Positions 46,039-54,400 of a DNA stretch of 64,000 bases are shown piece by piece (within the stretch, counting starts at the first letter, position 1; each line of letters begins with the position of its first letter). The stretch is from contig JADLEK010000052.1 of NCBI GenBank assembly GCA_020846135.1, forward strand, positions 1-64,000, in the 5' to 3' direction. Below the pieces are notes generated by a model. That model made no database searches. It was not told the DNA's origin and worked only from the letters and a program-made list of their open reading frames with translations. The DNA comes from Gammaproteobacteria bacterium. Lineage in GTDB: Bacteria; Pseudomonadota; Gammaproteobacteria; Competibacterales; Competibacteraceae. The translations under genes were made by a program, and so were the position numbers.

Positions 46039-46508
46039 TAATCCGTTATCCTGCCTCTGTTGCTACTTTTTGTGGGACTGTGCTGGAATTTGTGCGAACC
46101 AGTCTCTGTAGTTCCAAACCCACCAAAACGCACATGGCGAAGTCAGTGAATGATGCCGGTTGGGCCATTTTTATATTTCCCCCTTACACGCCCGTTTCAG
46201 CAATAGAGGCCGCCATCAAAATGAAGGCTTCTCCGGCTATTCAAAGCGCAGGATTAAGCGAGCGGGACGACATCAATTTGCTGGTTTTTATGAATGCGGA
46301 GAACATTCAGATTGTCGTAGCGGTTCCGCGCCAAGTGATCGACTTTTCTGTGGACAAGGCGGTTCAGCCGCTCACTCGAGCAGTGCGGTGTTTAAAAAAG
46401 GGGGCGTCGGCCAGCCGTTGGTCATGGCCAGCGGTTGACGGGCTGTCGCCTGGCGGGTATCTCCCTACAGTTAATGGCATAATTCCGCTAAAGAGACTAT
46501 CCCGATGA
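46039..46508 (+). other. Gene-poor stretch with a possible IS605 OrfB fragment
   Basis: Around 46117-46165 the plus strand encodes TKTHMAKSVNDAGWA, which resembles a short conserved block of IS605-type OrfB/TnpB proteins (MAKSxxDAGW). The remainder of the open frame to 46508 does not continue that family and is not recognised. No terminal repeats are visible. I treat the block as debris; the match is too short to call a gene. Confidence 0.3.
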
Positions 46509-46540
46509 GCCGATGAGTTCTACCAATTCTCAATAGATTT

Positions 46541-46611
46541 TCGTCATTCCCGCGAAGGCGGGAATTTAGGCAGCTGCTGAAAAACTGGATACCCGCATTC
46601 GCGGGTATGAC
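46541..46611. repeat. Pair of REP-like palindromes
   Basis: Two palindromes lie close together: ATTCCCGC-GAAG-GCGGGAAT at 46546-46565 and TACCCGC-ATTC-GCGGGTA at 46590-46607. Both carry the GTCATTCCCGC-like core common in dispersed intergenic repeats. A degraded relative is at about 33472-33497. Confidence 0.8.
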
Positions 46612-46670
46612 GAACCAGGCAACTTTTGATCTGAATAAAGATAAAATCCATCGGGAAACGGTATGACACC

Positions 46671-47453
46671 ATGTGTCTGATTTTAATTGCCTATCGTTGT
46701 TATCCCGGCATTGCGTTGCTGGTCGCGGCCAACCGTGATGAGTTTCATGATCGGCCTACCGCGCCACTGGCGTTCTGGGACGATGCGCCGCAGGTGCTGG
46801 CCGGACGCGATCTCCAGCACGGCGGGACCTGGCTAGGCGTGACGCAATCCGGCCGGTTTGCCGCGTTGACCAACTACCGCGATCCCCGGCAAGTGCGTCC
46901 GGATGCGCCATCGCGGGGGCAGTTGGTCAGCGCCTACCTGCAAGGCGCAGAGCCGGCGCTGGATTACCTCGCCCGACTGGCTACACAGTCCAGCGCTTAC
47001 AATGGCTTTAACCTGTTGCTGGGCGATGCGGCGGGTCTGCATTACTACTCGAATCGCGGCGCGGCGCCTCAAACTCTGTCGCCCGGCTGGTATGGCCTCA
47101 GCAATCATTTGTTGAATACGCCCTGGCCGAAGTTGCAGCGTGGCCTGGCGCTGGCTCAAGACGTCCTCGCGCGGCAACCCGATCCGGTTCCCGATGATTG
47201 GCTGCAAGCCTTGGCGGACCGCGTTCCCGTGCCTGACGCCGACTTGCCTAATACCGGCGTTCCGCTGGAGTGGGAGCGCTGGTTGTCGCCGATCTTCATT
47301 GATGCGCCGGGCTACGGCACCCGTTCCTCAACCGTGCTGTTGGCGAAAGAGAGCGGTCCGGCTTCCCTGGTTGAGACCACATGGGGTGACGGTGGACGGT
47401 GTGAGTTCACCCTGAACGGGTGGACAAAACCCGGTGGCGGCGACTGGCCTTGA
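46671..47453 (+). CDS. NRDE-family (TANGO2-like) protein
   Basis: This 260-residue protein begins MCLILIAYRCYPGIALLVAA and carries the family-naming NRDE motif at about residues 24-27 with FHDRP following. GGTWLGVTQSGRFAALTNYRD and the later GLSNHLLNTPWPK are also typical. The N-terminal cysteine at position 2 suggests an Ntn-hydrolase-like arrangement in which the initiator methionine is removed. TANGO2 relatives have been linked to haem handling and lipid metabolism, but the enzymatic activity is not settled. A tRNA gene follows after about 90 bp. Confidence 0.93.
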   Translation: MCLILIAYRCYPGIALLVAANRDEFHDRPTAPLAFWDDAPQVLAGRDLQHGGTWLGVTQSGRFAALTNYRDPRQVRPDAPSRGQLVSAYLQGAEPALDYLARLATQSSAYNGFNLLLGDAAGLHYYSNRGAAPQTLSPGWYGLSNHLLNTPWPKLQRGLALAQDVLARQPDPVPDDWLQALADRVPVPDADLPNTGVPLEWERWLSPIFIDAPGYGTRSSTVLLAKESGPASLVETTWGDGGRCEFTLNGWTKPGGGDWP

Positions 47454-47544
47454 GTGAACCAGCCGTCATCCGCTATGCTTGATGGCGATGCTCAGGGAAT
47501 CGGTCGTCGGCTGTTGGTTTTCCTGGCAACTCCCGCCTTGTTTA

Positions 47545-47618
47545 GCCCCGATAGCTCAGTTGGATAGAGCGCACCCCTCCTAAGGGTGAGGTCACAGGTT
47601 CAACTCCTGTTCGGGGCG
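47545..47618 (+). tRNA. tRNA-Arg (anticodon CCU)
   Basis: The 74-nt sequence folds into a complete cloverleaf: acceptor GCCCCGA/TCGGGGC with discriminator G, D stem GCTC/GAGC, anticodon stem CACCC/GGGTG with loop CTCCTAA (anticodon CCT), and T stem ACAGG/CCTGT with loop TTCAACT. It reads AGG codons. CCA is not encoded. Such tRNA genes are common integration sites, and a broken ATPase gene follows at once. Confidence 0.96.
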
Positions 47619-47779
47619 CTCCCTAAGACTTACGCGCTCATATCGGCAAATGGATGAAGTTCCAAGGAGGGTGAGACGAACCTCATAGAGGTTGCGATAC
47701 CCTTCCAAAATCCAGAGCACCGTAGGGAGCAAATGTCTTTACGGGTACCGTCTGGGCCGGTACCTACGACTCCTGCGCA

Positions 47780-47941
47780 AAAATCATTCTGATTCTGCGA
47801 GGATTTACCCAAGGGATCCGCCCGGAACCAATGGCGTATTCCCGCTCCAGAGCGCGGTCGCCATTGACCACTCGATGCAGGGGCGGCAAACAATAAATGA
47901 CGGTCGGACTGAACCGGGTCTTCAGTGTTGAAAAAGCGCAT
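47780..47941 (-). pseudogene. N-terminal fragment of an AAA-like ATPase (same family type as the 20.7-kb remnant)
   Basis: The minus strand begins MRFFNTEDPVQSDRH, the usual start of AAA-like proteins with a C-terminal PD-(D/E)XK domain. After about 15 codons the frame shifts: the family-like continuation YCLPPLHRVVNGDRALERE and GSGRIPW lies in another frame. The sequence then ends without a P-loop. A start codon and about 50 codons survive. It sits between the tRNA-Arg gene and homoserine dehydrogenase; the DNA from 47619 to 47780 shows nothing further. Confidence 0.65.
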
Positions 47942-47967
47942 GGCGGGACTCCAAATTAAAATACTGA

Positions 47968-49299
47968 TTAATCAACTGCATCCAGAGGTTCCAGCCGAAT
48001 CCGCGTCACCGGGGCGCGAATGCTGTCCAGCGCCTCAATCGCTGCGATCGCGTCGTTCATGCGCTGTTCCTGAACCTCATGCGTCAGCAGAATGATCGGG
48101 ACATCGCCGGCGCCGGGCAGCGGCTCCTTTTGCAAGATCGCTTCGATGCTGATGGCGCGGTCGGCCAGAATCCGGGTCACGTCGGCTAATACGCCAGGCC
48201 GATCCTGCGCTTGCAAGCGCAGGTAACAGGCGGTTTCGACTTCGGTCATCGGCAATACCGGCAGGTCGGAGAGCGCATCGGGCTGGAAGGCCAGATGCGG
48301 CACCCGGTTTTCCGGGTCGGCGGTCAAGGTTCGCACCACGTCGATAATGTCCGCCACCACCGCTGAAGCGGTCGGTTCCGCGCCCGCCCCCGCGCCGTAA
48401 AACAGGCTTTGCCCGACCGCATCGCCCTTGACCAGCACCGCGTTCATCACCCCATTCACATTGGCCAGCAGATGCCGTTGCGGAATCAGGGTCGGATGGA
48501 CGCGCAACTGCACACCGTTTACCCCGCGGCGGGCAATGCCCAGATGCTTGACCCGGTAGCCGAGTTGTTCGGCATAGGCCACGTCTTCACGGGTAATCCG
48601 GCTAATCCCCTCGATGTAGACCTGATCGAATTGCAGCGGAATCCCGAAGGTGATCGAGGCGAGAATGGTCAGCTTGTGGGCGGCGTCAATGCCTTCCACG
48701 TCAAAGGTCGGATCGGCCTCGGCATAGCCCAGCGCCTGCGCCTCGGCCAGCACTTCGGGAAAGTCGCGGCACTTGTCGCGCATTTCGCTCAGGATGAAAT
48801 TGGCGGTGCCATTGATGATGCCGGCCACCCATGCCAGTCGGTTACCGGCCAGCCCTTCGCGGATCGCCTTGATGATTGGAATCCCGCCCGCGACCGCCGC
48901 TTCAAACCCGACCATCCTTGCCGCTGCGCTGGCGGCGGCGAAAATTTCGTTGCCGTGCCGGGCGATCAGCGCCTTGTTGGCGGTGACGACATGCTTGCCA
49001 TTAGCTAGGGCGCGTAAAACCAGACTCCGCGCCGGTTCGTAGCCGCCCATCAGCTCGACGAGGATCGAGACTTCGGGATCGTCCACGACCTCCAGCGCCT
49101 CGCCGGTCAGTTTCAATCCGGCCAGATCCGCAGTGGTGGTATCAAGATTGCGGGCGGCGGCATGGGTAATCACGATTTCGCGGCCGGCGCGCCGGCTGAT
49201 TTCTTCAGCGTTGCGGGTGAGTACCCGGGTCACGCCACCGCCGACCGTGCCCAGACCAAGCAGGCCGATTTTGACCGGAGGATAAGCGTTGGCGCTCAT
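47968..49299 (-). CDS. hom: Homoserine dehydrogenase
   Basis: From the ATG at 49299 the protein has 443 residues, normal for the monofunctional enzyme. The NAD(P)-binding motif KIGLLGLGTVGGGV is at the N-terminus, the catalytic part includes GIINGTANFILSEM and YAEADPTFDVEGIDAAHKL, and a C-terminal ACT domain (about 355-430; LRLQAQDRPGVLADVTRIL) binds the regulatory amino acid, usually threonine. It reduces aspartate semialdehyde to homoserine for threonine and methionine synthesis. The open frame extends to 49413, but the extra residues are not family-like. Confidence 0.96.
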   Translation of the reverse strand: MSANAYPPVKIGLLGLGTVGGGVTRVLTRNAEEISRRAGREIVITHAAARNLDTTTADLAGLKLTGEALEVVDDPEVSILVELMGGYEPARSLVLRALANGKHVVTANKALIARHGNEIFAAASAAARMVGFEAAVAGGIPIIKAIREGLAGNRLAWVAGIINGTANFILSEMRDKCRDFPEVLAEAQALGYAEADPTFDVEGIDAAHKLTILASITFGIPLQFDQVYIEGISRITREDVAYAEQLGYRVKHLGIARRGVNGVQLRVHPTLIPQRHLLANVNGVMNAVLVKGDAVGQSLFYGAGAGAEPTASAVVADIIDVVRTLTADPENRVPHLAFQPDALSDLPVLPMTEVETACYLRLQAQDRPGVLADVTRILADRAISIEAILQKEPLPGAGDVPIILLTHEVQEQRMNDAIAAIEALDSIRAPVTRIRLEPLDAVD

Positions 49300-49608
49300 G
49301 ACGCTACCGCCAGCATGATGATCTTGAAGATATAGAGCGGCAGACGTTTGATGCATTGAAAGTCGGTGTTCACGGTGGGTTTTCCAAAGGCTGAGGCAGA
49401 GTTGCGCGGACAAGCATGGTTCAGTCAGTCTAGCGACAAGCGCCGCAATCGTTCAACCCGTAATCAAGGCCCACCTTCCGACCCGCCGGACCAGGTTATT
49501 ACCCGCTGGAAAATCATGCCTATTGCTGTGCTATTTTGTCTTTGATCCGGCCGCCTGTGTGCGCCATCCGTCCGGTAGACGCTCCCATCGATTGAGGAGT
49601 AGCCGCTG

Positions 49609-50122
49609 GTGTACATCGCCAATCCGAATCTATGACACCATATTCAAATTTCTGCTGGAAGATAACGCGCTGGCTTATACCGAAGCGCCGATGATCCGAG
49701 TGCAGCGACAGTGTACCGATCTGGCGACCGGGGAACCGCTGGCGCAGAAGGAGCCGTTCATTGAAAGCTTGACTCATGACAGCTACATCATCCAGATTCC
49801 GCAGTTGCATGGACAGCATCGGACCGAGGTCGAGGCGATGTTGCAGCTCTTTGATCAGAATCGGATTAGCGGAGATCGGTATCGGCTGGTGATTGAGGAA
49901 GCCGAGATTCCCGAACGCTATCGGCCGCTGTTGCGGCGCTTGCAACGGGTGGTAGCCGAACCTGCGATTGCCGATGCGATGGATCTGGAGGACGAGGTGT
50001 TGCAGGAACTGCAGGATAGGGAACGCACGATAGAGCGCGAGCGGGCAGAAAAGGAAAAGGAACGGGAGCAGGCGGACCAGGGACGGGCCGAGAAGGAGCG
50101 CCTGTTAGTCTTGCTCAAATAG
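49609..50122 (+). pseudogene. PD-(D/E)XK nuclease-family transposase-like gene, internally deleted
   Basis: A GTG at 49609 preceded by GAGGAG opens the family-like start VYIANP, but one base shift is needed to continue into YDTIFKFLLEDN. The sequence then jumps to the C-terminal half (MIRVQRQCTDLATGEPLAQK, FIESLTHDSYIIQIPQLHGQ) and a charged coiled-coil tail rich in E, R and K. The nuclease core of about 120 residues normally between these parts is missing. The gene therefore carries a frameshift and a large internal deletion. The long open frame 49523-50122 starts out of frame with the family start. Confidence 0.72.
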
Positions 50123-50171
50123 GCGGGCATCGATCCTGGGGCGTGATCTCCTCTGGTTTCAGCGATCGATC

Positions 50172-51221
50172 CTACTCGGTTGGATCAACGGGATCGGCAG
50201 CCAGCATCACCGCCTGTACCTGGTTGCGTCCCAGGCGTTTAGCCTGGTACAGACATTCATCCGCCTGTTTAATCAGAGTATTCGGATCGGTTCCAGGGCT
50301 GGGAATCATCTCGGCGACTCCCAAGCTAACGGTGACATAGGGGCTGATGTCGCTCACTTCGTGGGGAATCGCCTGTTTTTCCACCTCGATCCGAATTTTT
50401 TCCGCCAGGTACGCGGCGCTATTGAGAGAGGTATCAGGCAGGGCGACAATGAACTCTTCACCGCCGTAGCGCGCCACAATATCGCCGGGCCGAGCCATCA
50501 TCTTCTTGATCGCCGCCGCAATTTGCTTCAGGCAATCATCGCCGCCCAAGTGTCCGTAGTGGTCATTGAAGGTTTTGAACCGATCCACATCCAGCATGAG
50601 CAGGGCGATCGGTTTTTTACCCCGCACCGCCCTGGCCCATTCTTCGTGATACCGCTCGTTGAAATAGCGCCGGTTGGCCAAGCCGGTGAGTCCGTCCAGA
50701 TTGGCTAACTGCAACAATTCCATATTGAGTTCTTCAAGCCGAATCTGGCTGGCCCGCAGCGCCCGATAAGCTTCATCGCGCTGCAACTTGTTGATATATG
50801 AGCTGGAGTGGTAGCGCAACCGGGCGATGAGTTCGAGTTTCTCCGGGGGCTTGACCAGATAGTCATTAGCGCCAGCCGCGAAGGCCTGGGCCTTGACCGC
50901 CGCGTCTTCGGTGCTGGACAGCATGACGATCGGCAGATCGCGCACGGTAGGTTGATTGCGGAACAGCCGGCACAGCATCAACCCGTCAATGTCGGGCATG
51001 ACCAGATCGAGCAGCACCACGGTAGGGCCGATTTTTTCAGCGGTGCTGATCGCCTCAGCCGGATTGATGCAGTAATGAAAGTTGATGTCGTGTTCGCTGA
51101 TCAACTGGCGGCGAATAATCTCGGCCACAAACGGTTGGTCGTCCACCAGCATCACCATGAGCAGACGCTCGGGGTAAGGCGATAGGACCGAGTCATGGGC
51201 GGTGCTAAGAGGTGTGGTCAT
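50172..51221 (-). CDS. Receiver-GGDEF diguanylate cyclase (PleD/WspR-like)
   Basis: From the ATG at 51221 the protein has 349 residues (a TTG at 51251 is less likely). The receiver domain (about 20-150) has VDDQPFVAEIIRRQL, phospho-aspartate in VVLLDLVMPDIDGL and lysine in DYLVKPPEKLEL. The GGDEF domain (about 185-345) has DVDRFKTFNDHYGH and the catalytic RYGGEEF. An I-site RPGD lies just before it, so product inhibition is likely. It makes cyclic di-GMP in response to phosphorylation. It lies about 240 bp from the giant kinase-GGDEF gene, divergently oriented. Confidence 0.94.
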   Translation of the reverse strand: MTTPLSTAHDSVLSPYPERLLMVMLVDDQPFVAEIIRRQLISEHDINFHYCINPAEAISTAEKIGPTVVLLDLVMPDIDGLMLCRLFRNQPTVRDLPIVMLSSTEDAAVKAQAFAAGANDYLVKPPEKLELIARLRYHSSSYINKLQRDEAYRALRASQIRLEELNMELLQLANLDGLTGLANRRYFNERYHEEWARAVRGKKPIALLMLDVDRFKTFNDHYGHLGGDDCLKQIAAAIKKMMARPGDIVARYGGEEFIVALPDTSLNSAAYLAEKIRIEVEKQAIPHEVSDISPYVTVSLGVAEMIPSPGTDPNTLIKQADECLYQAKRLGRNQVQAVMLAADPVDPTE

Positions 51222-51461
51222 GTTTGCCTGCGTATGCTCAACTTGCGCCAATGGAATGTTATAGGAGTCCGCGCCGGGATTAGCAGCATCAGTAAATTTT
51301 CCGGCGATAAGGGAGCCGCAGCGTGGACACCGGATCGTGCTTCTTGATCCAAGAAGCTGTTTTTGCCTTGATAAGCGCCATTTTTCATCCAGCCCACGAT
51401 TCCGGTCACAGGAAAGGTTTATTCTGGCGCTCTGGCCTCGATTTTACAGGATCATACCGAA

Positions 51462-54400
51462 ATGCTTTCCCTTAACGGATATATGGCGCTCGAGATGATT
51501 TACGAGAGCGATCACAGCCAAGTGTTCCGTGGCCAGCGCGAGTGTGATGGACTACCAGTTATCATCAAAACTCCGACGTCCCGAACCTTTTCCGTGCGGG
51601 AAAACCTGCGCTATCAAAACGAATACAACCTGCTCGCTGCTCTGTCGTTGAGCCGGATCATCCGGGTGTATGACCTGGTGCAGTACCACGCCGGGTTTGC
51701 CATTATTGAGGAGGATTATGGCGCTTGCGATCTGGCCGAGTGGCTGAATGGGAATCCTATGACCGTTGCCGGGTTCCTGCCGGTGGCGATCCAGATGGCG
51801 GAAGGTTTGGCGCAGATGCACGGGCAGCGCATCATCCACAAGGATTTGAACCCGGCCAATGTGTTGATCCATCCGGAAACAGTAGTGGTAAAACTGACCG
51901 ATTTCGGGTTGTCCACCCTGATCGGCGTCGAAACCCCGGAGGTCTGCGTCCCGGAACTCATTGAAGGCACATTGCCCTATGTGTCGCCCGAACAGACCGG
52001 GCGGATGAACCGAATGCTGGATTACCGCACCGATCTCTACTCGCTGGGGGTGTGCTACTACCAGATGCTGACCGGAACGCTACCTTTTGTCACCGCGGAC
52101 CCGCTGGAGATGGTGCATTGCCATATCGCCCGGTTGCCGGTGCCGCCGCAGGTGCTGAACGCGGCGATTCCCCCGTTGCTGTCCGATCTGGTGATGAAGC
52201 TGCTGGAAAAGAAAGCCGAGGATCGTTACCAGAGCGCGGGCGGGGTGCAATGCGACCTGGAAGCGCTCCAGTCTGGTGCCGCTGCGCCATCATTTACCCT
52301 GAAGTTGGGGCAACAGGACGTGTCCAATCATTTTCAGGTGGCCTACCGGCTCTATGGCCGGGACCCGGAAATCGCTCAGTTGTTGGAAGCCTTTGACCGA
52401 GCCGCGGCCGGGCGTTCCGAGTTGTTGCTGGTGGCAGGTTATTCCGGCATCGGTAAAACGTCGCTGGTCAACGAAGTGCAAAAGTCGCTGGTGCGCCAGC
52501 GCGGCTATTTCATCGCCGGTAAACACGATCAATTTCAGCGGGATATTCCATTTTCCGCGCTGATTCAGGCCTTTCGTCGCTTGGTTAATCAGTTGCTGAC
52601 CGAGCAGGAAACCCGGATTCAACACTGGCGGCAGGCGTTGCTGGACGCTCTGGGTCCCAATATCCGGGTCATTATCGACATGATTCCCGAAGTAGCCTGG
52701 ATAACTGGCCCCCAACCGCCGGTGCCGGAACTGGGGGCGACCGAAGCGCAGAATCGCTTCAGCCGGTCGTTTCAGCACTTCATCGCGGTCTTTGCCCGTC
52801 CCGAGCATCCGCTGGTGGTGTTTGTCGATGACCTGCAATGGGCTGACACGCCATCACTGGCGCTGATGGAAGTGCTGTGCGCGGACCCGGACAGCCGCAG
52901 TTTGCTGATGATCGGCGCTTATCGGGATAACGAAGTTTCCGCCTCGCACCCGCTGATCTTGACGCTCCACCGGCTCCGCGAGGCTGGTGCCCGGCTCCAC
53001 ACCGTACTGTTGGGGCCGCTGACGCTGGACGATTTGAATCGACTGGTTGCTGACACGCTCCATCAATCCACCGAGGCAACCGGGGAACTGGCGGGCCTGC
53101 TGCTGGAGAAAACCGGCGGCAATCCGTTTTTCGTCACCCAGTTCCTCCGCGAACTCCATGCCCGGGGGCTGTTCCGGCTGGACTCCACCCGACGGCGCTG
53201 GCAGTGGGATTTGGCGCAGATTCAGGCCGTCGGTATGACCGATAATGTGGTGGACCTCATGGTCGGCAAAATCAGCCGCCTGAGTCCCACCACCCAGCAG
53301 GCGCTGCAACTGGCCGCCTGTCTAGGCAATCGCTTCGCCCTGACGGTGCTGGCGACCATTTATGGCAAAAGCGCCCGTGACACCGGCAGCGATCTGTGGG
53401 AGGCGATTCAGGAAGGGTTGGTGGTGACCGCCCAAACCGAATTTCGCTTTCTGCATGACCGGGTGCAACAGGCGGCCTATTCGCTGATTGCCCCGGAAGC
53501 GCTCGGGCGGTTGCACCGGCAAATCGGTCGGCAACTCTGGCATCACGCCAGTCCCGCCGAACTGGAGGACCGCATTTTCGACATTACCGGGCATTTGAAT
53601 GCGGCGCTGGGACTGCTCGATGACCCGGATGAGCGCTTCCAGTTGTCCCTGCTCAATCTTCAGGCTGGACGCAAGGCCAAGGCGTCGACCGCCTATGAAC
53701 CGGCCCTGCGACATTTTCAGGCGGCCGCCGATCTGCTGACCGCTGACGCCTGGACCGCGCACTACCGGCATACCCTCGATATTTACCGGGAACGGGCGGA
53801 TGCCGCCTATCTGCTCGGTCAGTTTGCCGCCGCCGAAGCGGATATTGACGAAGCCCTGGCTCATGCCGCCGACCGCTATGATCAGGCGGAAATCTATCTG
53901 CAAAAAATCATCCAGTACAACAAGTTGGGCAAATACAACGAACTGGTGGACGTGGCCCGCGCCGCTCTGCAACTGTTTGGCGCAACCCTGCCGGACGCCC
54001 ATGACGCCGCCGGGTTGGAGGCGCATCTGGTCGAACATCTAGCCGACTACGACCGACTGCTCAACGGTCGCCCGATTGGCGAGTTGATTGCCCTGGCGGA
54101 TGTCGCGGATCGGGACCAGGATCAGATCATTCGGCTGATGGCCATTCTGACCGATGGGACCTACATCGCCATTCCCAGTCTGTTTCCCTATATCGTCATG
54201 GAAGTGGTCAACCGTTCGATGCGCTATGGCCACAACGCCATGTCGGCCATTGGTTTCGCCTGGGCCACGGTCATCATCGTCCAGCAATTCCGCAACTACC
54301 AGGATGCCTATGCGCTGGGTGGATTAGCGATGCGCCTGAATGAACGCTATCCCAATCCCCGCATTCGCGCCCAGGTCACGTTCCTGTACGCGGTCTGCGC

